Assembly (NCBI GenBank): GCA_902566755.1 | Contig: CACFJR010000002.1 | Coordinates: 17,038-81,037 of the forward strand | Length of the DNA: 64,000 nucleotides | From: an uncultured Pelagibacteraceae bacterium | GTDB taxonomy: Bacteria > Pseudomonadota > Alphaproteobacteria > Pelagibacterales > Pelagibacteraceae | Reading direction: 5' to 3' | Part shown: positions 35,855-47,331 of the stretch, piece by piece | How the letters are laid out: each line of letters starts with the position of its first letter | How positions within the stretch are numbered: position 1 is the stretch's first letter | Program-made: the position numbers and the translations under genes | Notes under the pieces: generated by a model | What the model saw: the letters and a program-made list of their open reading frames with translations, nothing else | Told to the model about the DNA's origin: nothing | The model's database searches: none

Positions 35855-37219
35855 AATTTTACTTTTAATAAATTTTTTTACTTCATCCGTACTATTCTTT
35901 AGTACTTGAAAATTCTCATTTTTATTAAGTACGTGCTCAAGTTCTTTTGGTAGTTTTTCATGTTTATTAATCGCGTTGTTTGTGGCGTCTGGAAATTTAC
36001 ACGGATGTGCAGTTGATAAAACTACACAATCATTCAAAGATAATTTTTGTGCAGCGCCCACTCCAATGGCTGTATGTGGATCTAAAACCACACCATTTTC
36101 CTCGTAATTTTTCTTAATAATTCCTAGAGTCTCTTTTTCATTGCAGCTTTCTGATAAAAAATCTTTTTGAATTATATCTAAATCTCTCTTTTCAATTTGA
36201 TAAGAATTCTTCTTCACTTTTTTCATAATTTCTGCTGTTTTTTCAGAATTGGAATTATTCACGTAGTAAATTAATCTTTCAAAGTTACTTGCTAATTGGA
36301 TATCCATACTAGGGGATAATGTTTCTCTAACTTCTTTAGAAATATAATCTCCTTTTGTAATGGCTCTATGTAAAATATCGTTTTCATTTGTTGCAACAAT
36401 TAATTTATCAATTGGTAATCCCATTTTTTTTGCAAGATATCCTGCAAAGACATCTCCAAAATTTCCTGTTGGAACTGAAAAAGAGATATTGTCTTTTTCT
36501 AATTTAAAATGTGCATAAAAATAATATACCGCTTGAGCAATTATTCTCGCCCAATTTATTGAGTTTACCCCTGACATATTTATAGATTTTGAGAAATCAA
36601 GATCAGAAAACATTTGTTTTACAATATTTTGACAATCATCAAAGTTTCCATCAATTGCAATATTAAAAACATTTTTTTCCTCTACTGTAGTCATAATTTT
36701 TCTTTGAACAGAGGAAATTCTATTATTTGGATGTAAAACAAATATATTTAAATTAGATTTTCCTTTAATTGCATCAATGGCTGCTGCACCAGTATCTCCG
36801 GATGTTGCAACAACTATATTTATAGTTTCATTGTTTGATTTTAAAAGATGCTCATACATATTTCCAATTAACTGCATTGCAATATCTTTAAAGGCTAGAG
36901 TGGGTCCATGAAACAATTCCAAGATTTTTAATTGATTAAGCTCAACTATTTTGACAACATCCTCTTCTCTAAAATTAGAATATGATTTTTTTACAATTTC
37001 GTTTAATTCTTTTTTGCTTAAAAAATCACCTGTGTATAAATAAATAATTTCGGTAGCTAGATCTACATAATTTAATTTTTTTAGAGAGTTCATTTTACTC
37101 TCATCAAATTTTTTAATATTCAATGGTATAAAAAGGCCGCCGTCATCAGCAAGACCTTTGAGAAATATCTCACTGAAGGAAAATTTTTTATTATCACCTC
37201 TTGTACTTATATATTCCAT
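35849..37219 (-). CDS. thrC: Threonine synthase
   Basis: PLP enzyme converting O-phosphohomoserine to threonine. The 456 residues match the long class of bacterial threonine synthases. Features are YISTRG at the start, the PLP lysine in GPTLAFKDIAMQL, VATSGDTGAAAI, VPTGNFGDVFAGY and LDPHTAIGVGAA near the end. It abuts the SURF1 gene by one base. It is convergent with ispH-thrB-rnhA, so the two threonine enzymes are close together but in opposite transcripts. Confidence 0.96.
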   Translation of the reverse strand: MEYISTRGDNKKFSFSEIFLKGLADDGGLFIPLNIKKFDESKMNSLKKLNYVDLATEIIYLYTGDFLSKKELNEIVKKSYSNFREEDVVKIVELNQLKILELFHGPTLAFKDIAMQLIGNMYEHLLKSNNETINIVVATSGDTGAAAIDAIKGKSNLNIFVLHPNNRISSVQRKIMTTVEEKNVFNIAIDGNFDDCQNIVKQMFSDLDFSKSINMSGVNSINWARIIAQAVYYFYAHFKLEKDNISFSVPTGNFGDVFAGYLAKKMGLPIDKLIVATNENDILHRAITKGDYISKEVRETLSPSMDIQLASNFERLIYYVNNSNSEKTAEIMKKVKKNSYQIEKRDLDIIQKDFLSESCNEKETLGIIKKNYEENGVVLDPHTAIGVGAAQKLSLNDCVVLSTAHPCKFPDATNNAINKHEKLPKELEHVLNKNENFQVLKNSTDEVKKFIKSKIL

Positions 37220-37875
37220 TAATAATTCTTTTTTCTAAAATATAGATATATCAAAAGAATTGATATCGCTATTGAAAACCATGTTAAAGAGTATTTAAGG
37301 TGATTATTAGGCAGATCTGATGAAATTTTTTTTGGTATTGGAAAAGAGTTTATTTGTTCTCCATTTTGGATAAAAATTATAAAAGGTGAAAATGTTTTGC
37401 CAGTATGTTTTTTTAAATCTATATCATCAAGTTTAAACCAATAATTTTTTATTAAATCGTTATTAGGTTTGAAATAATTTTTACTTGATTTTAACTTTGT
37501 AATTCCAAAATATTCTGATTGTTTTAGATCAAATGAATTACCTTTCAAATCTCTTGGTATCCATCCTTGATTAATTAAAAAGTTTTCTCCTTCAATATCA
37601 ACTTCTTTGATTATATTAAAACCTGGTTCCCCATTATCGCTGAGTCCATATAAATAAATTAAATTCTTATTATTAATTTTTCCTTTGAATTTAATTTTTT
37701 GAAAGTTTCTTATTTTCTGAGCCTCAAATTTTACTGGATTGTTCATGAGAGAAGAATTAATTTCTTCAATTAGATTGTTTTTCCAATTAAGTCTGTATAG
37801 TTGCCAAAATCCAAGAGCAAGAAAAAGGGTAATAAAAAAAGAAACAAATATTGTGAAAAGAAACTTATATCTCAA
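37219..37875 (-). CDS. SURF1-family cytochrome oxidase assembly protein
   Basis: A 218-residue inner-membrane protein with one helix at each end (about 6-24 and 195-212) and a periplasmic domain between, the SURF1 layout. Conserved points are LGFWQLYRLNWK (family G-x-W-Q-x-x-R), VNQGWIPRD-like INQGWIPRDLKG, and NNHLKYSLTWFSIAI near the C terminus. SURF1 assists haem a insertion into subunit I. It sits 5 bases downstream of coxC at the end of the oxidase operon. Confidence 0.93.
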   Translation of the reverse strand: MRYKFLFTIFVSFFITLFLALGFWQLYRLNWKNNLIEEINSSLMNNPVKFEAQKIRNFQKIKFKGKINNKNLIYLYGLSDNGEPGFNIIKEVDIEGENFLINQGWIPRDLKGNSFDLKQSEYFGITKLKSSKNYFKPNNDLIKNYWFKLDDIDLKKHTGKTFSPFIIFIQNGEQINSFPIPKKISSDLPNNHLKYSLTWFSIAISILLIYLYFRKKNY

Positions 37876-37880
37876 TTAAA

Positions 37881-38672
37881 TTAGCTTCCCCAAACGTAGA
37901 TTGCTGCAAATAAAAACAACCAAACTACATCAACAAAATGCCAGTACCATGCTGCAGCTTCAAATCCAAAATGATGATCTTTATTAAAATGACCAAGTTT
38001 TCCTCTCCACAAACAAACAGCTAAAAAGATAGTTCCAATTACCACATGAAAGCCATGAAAGCCTGTGGCCATATAAAATGTTGCACCGTATATGTGCCCT
38101 GAAAAATCAAAACTCGCATGTTGGTACTCATAAATTTGAAGAAGCGTAAAAAAGAAACCTAGTAGAACTGTTGCCCAAAGACCTTGTATAAAACCTTTTC
38201 TGTCATCTTCTAATAAAGAGTGGTGAGCCCATGTAACGGTTGTTCCGGACAATAATAAAACTAGAGTGTTGATTAATGGAATGTCCCACGGGTTAAAAAC
38301 TTCAATATCTTTAGGCGGCCAAACTCCACCAACAAAAGCGCTTGGATACAAACTAGCATCAAAGTAAGCCCAAAACCAAGCAACAAAAAACATTACTTCA
38401 GATGCTATAAACAATGTCATTCCATAACGATGATGTATCTGAACAACTGGTGTATGGTGACCTTGATGTTCAGCTTCATTAACAACATCTCTGAACCACA
38501 TGTATGCCCCATAAATTAAAAGAGCGAAACCAAGTAGCATAGCCCACATAACTTTTGAGTGAAAATAGTAAACTGATCCCACAGCAGTAATTAAAGTAGC
38601 AAAAGATGTATAGATTGGCCACGGACTTGGATCAACTAAGTGGTAGTCATGTTTTTGATCTTTTGAGCTCAT
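37881..38672 (-). CDS. coxC: Cytochrome c oxidase subunit III
   Basis: Third core subunit of the aa3-type terminal oxidase. The 263 residues form seven hydrophobic helices with the family stretches HDYHLVDPSPWP, SEVMFFVAWFWAYFDASLYP, TVTWAHHSLLEDDR, FYMATGFHGFHVVIGTIFL and AAWYWHFVDVVWLFLF. It lies between ctaG and the SURF1 gene, two bases from ctaG. Confidence 0.97.
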   Translation of the reverse strand: MSSKDQKHDYHLVDPSPWPIYTSFATLITAVGSVYYFHSKVMWAMLLGFALLIYGAYMWFRDVVNEAEHQGHHTPVVQIHHRYGMTLFIASEVMFFVAWFWAYFDASLYPSAFVGGVWPPKDIEVFNPWDIPLINTLVLLLSGTTVTWAHHSLLEDDRKGFIQGLWATVLLGFFFTLLQIYEYQHASFDFSGHIYGATFYMATGFHGFHVVIGTIFLAVCLWRGKLGHFNKDHHFGFEAAAWYWHFVDVVWLFLFAAIYVWGS

Positions 38673-38674
38673 AA

Positions 38675-39220
38675 TTAATTAACCTTTGATTGTTTGTAAT
38701 AGTCAGAAGAAAAAAATGTATATGACATTGTAATATCGTCAATGTTTTTAGTTTTTGGATCATTTACCATTTCAGGATCTAAATAGAAAGTTAAAATATA
38801 ACTCATTTTTTCCCCACTTTTAAGAGTTTGCTTTTCAAAACAAAAACATCCTAGTTTATTAAAATATTGTCCAAAAGTTGATGGAGATACATTATAACTT
38901 GCAACTCCACTTGAAGGTTCTTTTCCAAAGTTTTCTACTTCAAACTCAACTTTATATACTTTGCCTGGTTTAATATCATATAAAGATTTACTTGCTTTAA
39001 AATTCCAAGCCAAGTCTGTTTGAACATTTGTGTCAAATCTTACTCTAACGGGTTCATCTATAACTATTTTTGGAGCTTCTTTTGAGATTTGAGTAGTGCC
39101 CCCAAATCCTGTGACTCGGCAAAATAAATCATACAGTGGAACAGCGGCAAATGATAATCCTAGCATTAGAAAGAATATTAAAGATAAAATTAATGGCGTT
39201 AGGTTTTTTTTACTAATCAT
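38675..39220 (-). CDS. ctaG: Cytochrome c oxidase assembly protein CtaG (Cox11)
   Basis: Delivers copper to the CuB centre of subunit I. The 181-residue protein has an N-terminal membrane helix (about 9-28), then PLYDLFCRVTGFGGTTQ with the first conserved Cys, and the copper-binding pair in KLGCFCFEKQTL (C-x-C). The remainder is the Ig-like beta domain. The start overlaps the stop of a 40-residue microprotein gene, tying both to the oxidase operon. Confidence 0.96.
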   Translation of the reverse strand: MISKKNLTPLILSLIFFLMLGLSFAAVPLYDLFCRVTGFGGTTQISKEAPKIVIDEPVRVRFDTNVQTDLAWNFKASKSLYDIKPGKVYKVEFEVENFGKEPSSGVASYNVSPSTFGQYFNKLGCFCFEKQTLKSGEKMSYILTFYLDPEMVNDPKTKNIDDITMSYTFFSSDYYKQSKVN

Positions 39221-39339
39221 ATGGCTCTTTCAAAAACTCCAACATTGTAAAGTGTAAATACAAAAAGTAATAAGATAAACACTATAAGTCCAATAGCAGT
39301 AAATATATTCTTTTTTTTAATTTTTTTGTCGACTTCCAT
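39217..39339 (-). CDS. 40-residue membrane microprotein in the cytochrome oxidase operon (CoxF-like)
   Basis: A small gene whose ATG overlaps the ctaB stop (TAATG) and whose TGA overlaps the ctaG ATG. It fills the gap between them exactly. The product has a lysine-rich N terminus (MEVDKKIKKKN), one transmembrane helix (FTAIGLIVFILLLFVFTLYN) and a short tail (VGVFERAI), so the positive-inside rule puts the N terminus in the cytoplasm. Many alphaproteobacteria carry a similar small protein (often called CoxF) between ctaB and ctaG. Homology cannot be proved by eye at this size; coupling at both ends is the main argument. Confidence 0.78.
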   Translation of the reverse strand: MEVDKKIKKKNIFTAIGLIVFILLLFVFTLYNVGVFERAI

Positions 39340-40250
39340 TAGAATAATTTATCAATTAAAAATAAAACAAATATAAAGAACAAGTAAAAGATTGAATAAC
39401 CAAAAACTCTTTTGGCTTTTTGTAAATCAAAGGAGTCTTTTTTTGTTTTTAATAAAGCATAGCATAATAAAATATAATAAATTGTTAGACCAAAAGTGCT
39501 AACAAGGAATAATTCTCCAACAAAACCTATTACGTAAGGTAGAGCCAACGTTGGGAGCATTAAAAGTGAGTATACAAAAATATTTTTTTTTGTATTTTCT
39601 ATACCATTAGTAACTGGTAGCATTGGAATTTTGGCCCTTTTGTAGTCACCTACTTTATACAAGCTTAAAGCCCAAAAATGTGAAGGTGTCCAAAAAAATA
39701 TTATCAAGAAAAATGATAGTGCTTCCAAACTTAAAGAATTAGTAACAATTGTCCATCCGATTACAGGAGGCAACGCACCAGATGCTCCACCAATTACTAT
39801 ATTTTGTGGCGTTCTTCTTTTAAGCCAAATTGTGTAAACAAATAAATAAAAACTAATTGTAAAAAGCAAAACTAAAGCAGATAGCAGGTTTGAAAAATAG
39901 TAAAGTCCTAAAACTGAAACTACTGATAGGACTATTCCAAAAATAAGCGCATGTTTCTTTTTTAGTTTTCCTGTTGGAAGTGGCCTTAAACATGTTCTGC
40001 TCATTAGTTTGTCTAAATCTGCCTCATACCACATATTAAGAGCCCCTGCTGCTCCAGCACCAAGTGTCACAAAAAAAATGTTTGTTATTGATTTAATAAA
40101 ACTGATTTCACCCGGGGCAGTTAATAAACCAACCGCACAAGTAAATATCACCAATGACATTACTCTAGGTTTCATCAGTCTTAGTAATTCTAAGAAAATT
40201 GATGTATCAAATAGTGAAATACTTTTTGCTCTAGAATTATAAGTTGTCAT
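39339..40250 (-). CDS. ctaB: Protohaem IX farnesyltransferase (haem O synthase)
   Basis: Adds a farnesyl tail to haem b, giving haem O on the way to the haem A of the aa3 oxidase. The 303-residue, multi-helix UbiA-superfamily protein has the aspartate-rich substrate motif NMWYEADLDKLMSRT (N-x3-D-x3-D type) and the second conserved region YKVGDYKRAKIPMLPV. LMKPRVMSLVIFT near the N terminus is typical. Located between coxA and the microprotein gene. Confidence 0.96.
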   Translation of the reverse strand: MTTYNSRAKSISLFDTSIFLELLRLMKPRVMSLVIFTCAVGLLTAPGEISFIKSITNIFFVTLGAGAAGALNMWYEADLDKLMSRTCLRPLPTGKLKKKHALIFGIVLSVVSVLGLYYFSNLLSALVLLFTISFYLFVYTIWLKRRTPQNIVIGGASGALPPVIGWTIVTNSLSLEALSFFLIIFFWTPSHFWALSLYKVGDYKRAKIPMLPVTNGIENTKKNIFVYSLLMLPTLALPYVIGFVGELFLVSTFGLTIYYILLCYALLKTKKDSFDLQKAKRVFGYSIFYLFFIFVLFLIDKLF

Positions 40251-40263
40251 CTAATGCCAATAA

Positions 40264-42715
<2,452 letters not shown>

Positions 42716-42727
42716 TTTTATTTCGTT

Positions 42728-42755
42728 TTTATACAGTTTTTAATTCAATTAACAA
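42728..42755 (-). promoter_or_regulatory. Possible promoter of the cytochrome oxidase operon
   Basis: Reading toward coxB: TTGTTA (-35), 16 bases, TATAAA (-10), ending 12 bases before the coxB start. The 58-base gap between rsmE and coxB must hold the promoter if the operon is independent. The boxes are weak matches in AT-rich sequence. Confidence 0.35.
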
Positions 42756-42773
42756 ATTCAATTAATGCGACAA

Positions 42774-43484
42774 TTACGAATTGAAATAGACGAAATTCAC
42801 TAATGAAATAGCGGTTATAACGGCAGTATCTGACCTTAAAATATTCTTTGATATAGTAAAAGATTTCACATCAGGAACTGTCAAAATCGACTCGCGTTCA
42901 GCTGGTGAAAAATCACCTTCGGGTCCTATCAAAATACTTAAAGCTTCTCCTTTTTTGATATTATCATTTTTTAAAATAGTTTGGGAATTCACATCGGCAA
43001 ATAATAGTTTAGTGGAACTATCTAAGTTTTTTAGAAAGTCTTTAAGTTTTTTGACTTCTGAAATTTCTGGAGGATTTAATTGATTGGATTGTTCTGTAGC
43101 TTCAATAACTATTTTTCTTGCTCTTTCATAATTTAAGTCTTTAACTTCTGTTCTCTCAGAAACAATTGGAATTATTTTACTCACACCTAGTTCAGTAGAT
43201 TTTTGTAAAATTGTTTCCATTGGATTTTTTTTGACTAAACATATAGCAAGTTCAATTTTAGATCCATTGCTTGCTTGTTTTATTTTTTTTGTAAATTTTA
43301 CTTCAACCTTGTCTTTTTGGATTAAAGTTATTTCACTTTCCCACTCTCCATCTTTATTAAAAAAATTTATACGAGAACCTAATTTAAGTCTCATTACGTT
43401 TGATACATAATGACCATGTTCCTTTGAAAGCAACTTAGTTGTATTTTCGACTATACTGTTTGGGTGATATAATCTAATATTCAT
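42774..43484 (-). CDS. rsmE: 16S rRNA (uracil-1498-N3)-methyltransferase
   Basis: SPOUT-class methyltransferase modifying U1498 of 16S rRNA in the decoding region. The 236-residue protein has an N-terminal PUA-like domain (LSKEHGHYVSNVMRLKLG) and a C-terminal knotted domain with IGPEGDFSPAERESI and LRSDTAVITAISLV. Also KKNPMETILQKSTELGVSKIIPI, diagnostic of the family. It is upstream of coxB on the same strand, 58 bases away, and divergent from the dehalogenase gene. Confidence 0.95.
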   Translation of the reverse strand: MNIRLYHPNSIVENTTKLLSKEHGHYVSNVMRLKLGSRINFFNKDGEWESEITLIQKDKVEVKFTKKIKQASNGSKIELAICLVKKNPMETILQKSTELGVSKIIPIVSERTEVKDLNYERARKIVIEATEQSNQLNPPEISEVKKLKDFLKNLDSSTKLLFADVNSQTILKNDNIKKGEALSILIGPEGDFSPAERESILTVPDVKSFTISKNILRSDTAVITAISLVNFVYFNS

Positions 43485-43519
43485 AAAATATAGTATAATA
43501 TAAAAAATTAAATTTAAGT

Positions 43520-44179
43520 ATGGATTTTAAAGCAATAGTATTTGATGCTTATGGAACATTATTTGATGTAAATTCAGCGGCAGAGAAATGTAAACATAAA
43601 ATAGGAGATAAATGGGAAGCCTTTGCAAATTTTTGGCGAACTACACAACTTGAATATACTTGGTTGAGAAGTTTAATGAAAAGACATAAAGACTTTTGGC
43701 AAATAACTGAAGATAGTTTGGATAAATCTATGAATGTTTTTAACATAGATACAAGCATGAAAAATGAATTACTTAACCTTTATAAAGTTTTATCTCCTTA
43801 CCCAGAGGTAAAAGAGGTTTTAACAGATTTAAAAAAGAAAAACCTTAAGCTCGCGATACTTTCAAATGGCACTCCGGATTTGATTAATGAATTAGTAAAC
43901 ACCAATAAATTAGACACTACTTTTGATGATCTTTTTTCAATTGAGGAAGTTAAAATCTACAAGCCTGACTCAAGGGTCTACGATCTTCCGGTTAATAAAT
44001 ATAAAATTCAACCCAAAGAAGTCGTTTTTTTGAGTGCTAATACTTGGGATGTATCAGGTGGCGGTAATTTTGGTTACAACGCTGTCTGGGTAAATCGTAA
44101 CAACTCTCATTTTGATAATCTTGATTATAAACCAAAAAAAGAAATTAAAAATTTAAAAGGACTACTTGAAATAGTTTGA
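43520..44179 (+). CDS. Type II haloacid dehalogenase-like hydrolase (HAD)
   Basis: A 219-residue HAD-superfamily hydrolase of the L-2-haloacid dehalogenase subfamily. The nucleophile is D9 in VFDAYGTLFD, motif II is ILSNGTPDLI, the lysine is in KIYKPDSRVY, and motif IV is FLSANTWDVSGGGNFGY. The WDVSGG ending and the LEYTWLRSLM segment are those of real 2-haloacid dehalogenases. Marine bacteria meet halogenated acids, but the actual substrate is unproven. A perfect TATAAT lies 20 bases upstream in the 35-base divergent gap with rsmE. Confidence 0.88.
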   Translation: MDFKAIVFDAYGTLFDVNSAAEKCKHKIGDKWEAFANFWRTTQLEYTWLRSLMKRHKDFWQITEDSLDKSMNVFNIDTSMKNELLNLYKVLSPYPEVKEVLTDLKKKNLKLAILSNGTPDLINELVNTNKLDTTFDDLFSIEEVKIYKPDSRVYDLPVNKYKIQPKEVVFLSANTWDVSGGGNFGYNAVWVNRNNSHFDNLDYKPKKEIKNLKGLLEIV

Positions 44180-44199
44180 AACATAATTAAACTAAACCC

Positions 44200-45042
44200 A
44201 TGTCAAATATTGAAATCAAAAAAATTGTTAAATCTATTGAAACATCAGATGGTGCGGGTGTAAAACTAAAAAGAAGTATAGGAACACCAGAGGTAGATTA
44301 TATTGATCCTTTTTTAATGTTGGATGAATTTGGTTCAGAAAATAAAGATGATTATGTTGCAGGTTTTCCGCCTCATCCTCACAGAGGTATTGAAACAGTT
44401 ACTTATATGCTTAAGGGAAAATTTGAGCACGAGGATAGCACTGGTGCTAAAGGAATAATGTCATCAGGAGATGTGCAGTGGATGAAAACTGGAAGAGGAA
44501 TAATTCATTCTGAAATGCCTGCAATGGCTGATGGTCAATTACTTGGATTTCAATTATGGATTAACATGCCAGCAAAACTAAAAAAAAATAAACCTGAATA
44601 TATTTATATTAAAAATAAGGAGCTTGGAACTTACAGTGACGATGAAAAAGTAGTCAAAGTGATTGCTGGAAAATTCAAAGATGTTGAGGGTCCAGAAAGA
44701 AATCACAACGTTGAACCAATTTATTTTCATATAGTTTTAAAGAATGAAAAAGAATTTTCTTGTGATGTTCCAGAGGGACATAATTCATTTATTTATTTGC
44801 TGAAGGGACAAATTAAAGTTGGTAAAGCTAATCATGAAAAAACAACAGATTCAAATTTGATACTGTTGAATCAAGGTAAAAGTCTTCAAATCAATGCCGA
44901 AAAAGAGAGCGAATTTTTATTTATCGCAGGCAAACCTATCGGAGAGCCGATAGCTAGAGGGGGTCCATTTGTAATGAATACTAAAGCTGAAATTATTGAA
45001 GCAATAAATGATTATCAAAATGGTACTTTCGCAAAATATTAA
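44200..45042 (+). CDS. Pirin-family protein
   Basis: A 280-residue bicupin. The N-terminal cupin has the pirin metal ligands in FPPHPHRGIETVTYML and GIIHSEMP, with DVQWMKTGRGI between them. The C-terminal pirin_C domain (from about 175) has NHNVEPIYFHIVL. Bacterial pirins include quercetin dioxygenases and regulators of pyruvate metabolism; the role here cannot be assigned. It starts 20 bases after the dehalogenase and abuts the oxidoreductase gene, so the three may form one operon. Confidence 0.92.
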   Translation: MSNIEIKKIVKSIETSDGAGVKLKRSIGTPEVDYIDPFLMLDEFGSENKDDYVAGFPPHPHRGIETVTYMLKGKFEHEDSTGAKGIMSSGDVQWMKTGRGIIHSEMPAMADGQLLGFQLWINMPAKLKKNKPEYIYIKNKELGTYSDDEKVVKVIAGKFKDVEGPERNHNVEPIYFHIVLKNEKEFSCDVPEGHNSFIYLLKGQIKVGKANHEKTTDSNLILLNQGKSLQINAEKESEFLFIAGKPIGEPIARGGPFVMNTKAEIIEAINDYQNGTFAKY

Positions 45043-46014
45043 ATGTATTCTATAAATTTTTCAAAAACTGGCGGTCCTGAGGTTTTAAAATACGAAAAAT
45101 TATCTATCTCTGACCCTAAAGAGAATGAAGTATTAATAAAACATTTAGCTATAGGTTTAAACTTTATAGATACATATCATAGGTCAGGATTATATCCTGT
45201 CCCACTCCCATCAGGGATTGGACTTGAAGGTGCAGGTATAATAGAAAAAATTGGGTCTGGTGTAAAAAATTTTAAGGAGGGTGATAAGGTAGCATACGCA
45301 GCTGCACCACTTGGTTCATATTCAACACATAGGATTTATCCAACAAAAAACTTAGTTAAAGTACCAGATGGAATAGATCTTGAGATTGTAGCTTGTTTAA
45401 TGACCAAAGGCTTAACAACTTTCTATCTTTTACACAAAACGTATCCAGTTAAAAAAGGTCAAACAGTCTTATTCCACGCTGCAGCTGGTGGAGTTGGTCA
45501 AATTTTTTGTCAGTGGGCTAAAAGTTTGGGCTGCAAAGTAATAGGAACAGTTGGGTCAGATGAAAAAATCAAGCTAGCAAAAAAATATGGATGTGATGAA
45601 GTAATAAATTACAATAAAGAGAATTTTAAAGATAAAGTTTTGGAATTAACTAACAACGAGGGACTGCCTGTTGTATATGATGGGGTTGGAAAAAATACTT
45701 TAGAAAATTCATTAGGATGTTTAAAAATGCGAGGAACAATGGTTTCATTTGGAAATGCATCTGGTAAATTGGATCCAGTTGATGTTGGAAAACTTATTGC
45801 ACCAAAAGGGTTGTATCTTACGAGACCTAGTATTGCTCACTATACCTCTACAAGAGAGGAGTTGGATGAAGCATCAAATAAGCTTTTTGAAATGGTTAAA
45901 TCAGGGGCAGTAAAAGTTGAAATATTTAAAAAATATTCTTTGAAAGATGCATCGATCGCTCATCAGGATTTAGAAGGAAGAAAAATTTTAGGACCTGCAA
46001 TTATTACTCCTTAA
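45043..46014 (+). CDS. qor: NADPH:quinone oxidoreductase, zinc-independent MDR family
   Basis: A 323-residue medium-chain dehydrogenase/reductase. The N-terminal domain has NFIDTYHRSGLYPVPLPSGIG, the quinone oxidoreductase hallmark, and no structural or catalytic zinc cysteine set. The Rossmann motif is AAAGGVGQIFCQWAKSLG (about 148-165), typical for NADPH. It probably carries out one-electron or two-electron quinone or enone reduction. It begins directly after the pirin stop and overlaps the convergent DUF2721 gene by 11 bases. Confidence 0.92.
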   Translation: MYSINFSKTGGPEVLKYEKLSISDPKENEVLIKHLAIGLNFIDTYHRSGLYPVPLPSGIGLEGAGIIEKIGSGVKNFKEGDKVAYAAAPLGSYSTHRIYPTKNLVKVPDGIDLEIVACLMTKGLTTFYLLHKTYPVKKGQTVLFHAAAGGVGQIFCQWAKSLGCKVIGTVGSDEKIKLAKKYGCDEVINYNKENFKDKVLELTNNEGLPVVYDGVGKNTLENSLGCLKMRGTMVSFGNASGKLDPVDVGKLIAPKGLYLTRPSIAHYTSTREELDEASNKLFEMVKSGAVKVEIFKKYSLKDASIAHQDLEGRKILGPAIITP

Positions 46015-46411
46015 ACTGCACATCCATATCTGAGATGTGCAATTTGAGAGCTTTGGTTGAAATTTGAATTTCTCTTATAAAAAAAATTATAGATATCATC
46101 ATTGATAAGCAGCACGACCCAAATATAATTCTAGCAACCAATATTTTATCCAAATAAAGAGCAAACACAGTTAGCATGTTAAATAAAAAACCGAAAGCCG
46201 AGAACATAATTGTAAGTTTTAAAACTCCAATTCTATCGTTAAGATTAATTAACTGATTTTTCCATTCAGGTGGAGTATGTTTTTCAAAAACATGCTCATC
46301 ATGAATTTTTCTTATTAAGTTACTTAATGTATGAAATCTGTTACTGTATACGCCCATTATTAGTGGTATTGCGGGAAACATCAGCGCGGTAACTGTGTAA
46401 TCTATATCCAT
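46004..46411 (-). CDS. DUF2721 membrane protein
   Basis: A 135-residue membrane protein of unknown function. It has an N-terminal hydrophobic helix with FPAIPLIMGVYSNRFHTLSN (about 12-31), a short polar loop, and two further helices (about 65-85 and 92-112). The AIPLxMxxYxNRF and LIRKIHDE arrangement is that of DUF2721. No catalytic residues stand out. It overlaps the 3' end of the quinone oxidoreductase gene and is divergent from ubiA. Confidence 0.8.
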   Translation of the reverse strand: MDIDYTVTALMFPAIPLIMGVYSNRFHTLSNLIRKIHDEHVFEKHTPPEWKNQLINLNDRIGVLKLTIMFSAFGFLFNMLTVFALYLDKILVARIIFGSCCLSMMISIIFFIREIQISTKALKLHISDMDVQFKE

Positions 46412-46464
46412 AACGAATCAATTTGATTATGAAACGATGCTTTGTTATTTACAAGAAAATTATC

Positions 46465-47331
46465 ATGAAAAATTTTGAATTATTTTTAGAATTAACAAGA
46501 CTTAAAAAGCCTATTGGTTTTATGCTATTGTTTTGGCCTTGTCTTTGGGGTCTCTCTCTTGCTCTTCAATTTTCAAATGATCACTACATTTTTTTAAAGT
46601 ATTGTTTTTTGTTTTTTTTTGGAGCAGTCTTGATGAGGTCTGCAGGATGTATTGTTAATGATATTTTGGATAGAAATATTGATGTAATGGTTGAAAGAAC
46701 AAAAAATAGACCTATTGCATCTGGAAAAATTTCTGTGAAAAAAAGTCTGATGTATGTTTTTTTGTTATGCTCTATTGCATTTTTAATTTTAATTCAGTTT
46801 AATTTTAATACAATTATTTTAGGCTTAGCCTCAATGCCTTTTGCATTTTCATACCCCATGATGAAAAGATTTACTTATTGGCCTCAACTTTTTTTGGGAA
46901 TTACATTTAATTATGGTTTGGTAATGGCTTGGGTTTCATTAACAAATGAATTTAGCATTTATCCTCTGATATTATATTTTGGAGCCATATTTTGGACACT
47001 AGGTTACGACACAATATACGGGTTTCAAGATATTAAAGATGACGAAATTATAGGAGTAAAATCAACATCAATAATATTTAAAAAAAATCCAAAATTATTT
47101 TTATTTTTATGTTATTTAATTTTTTATATGTCTCTTTTTCTAATAGGGGTAAAAATGTCTTATAGTTTATATTATTTTATCTTCTCCATAATTGTTTTTT
47201 TACAATTGATGATATTCCAAATTATGCCATTAAATATTTCAAAACCAGAAGAATGTTTAAAAAAATTTAAAAGTAATAATTTTTTAGGATTTTTAGTTTT
47301 TTTAAATATTTTGATAGGTGGATATTTTTAA
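46465..47331 (+). CDS. ubiA: 4-hydroxybenzoate polyprenyltransferase
   Basis: Membrane prenyltransferase attaching the polyprenyl tail to 4-hydroxybenzoate in ubiquinone synthesis. The 288 residues have LTRLKKPIGFMLLFWPCLWGL, the first aspartate motif NDILDRNIDVMVERTKNRP and the second YGFQDIKDDEIIGVKS. The start chosen (MKNFELFLELTR) fits the family; in-frame TTG/ATG codons 36-42 bases upstream would add an atypical basic segment. The end overlaps the ABC transporter gene (TAATG). Confidence 0.93.
   Translation: MKNFELFLELTRLKKPIGFMLLFWPCLWGLSLALQFSNDHYIFLKYCFLFFFGAVLMRSAGCIVNDILDRNIDVMVERTKNRPIASGKISVKKSLMYVFLLCSIAFLILIQFNFNTIILGLASMPFAFSYPMMKRFTYWPQLFLGITFNYGLVMAWVSLTNEFSIYPLILYFGAIFWTLGYDTIYGFQDIKDDEIIGVKSTSIIFKKNPKLFLFLCYLIFYMSLFLIGVKMSYSLYYFIFSIIVFLQLMIFQIMPLNISKPEECLKKFKSNNFLGFLVFLNILIGGYF

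Noticed and set aside
43494..43499. TATAAT between rsmE and the dehalogenase as a listed promoter
   Set aside because: The -10 is perfect, but no acceptable -35 exists at 16-18 bases, so it is noted only in the gene entry.
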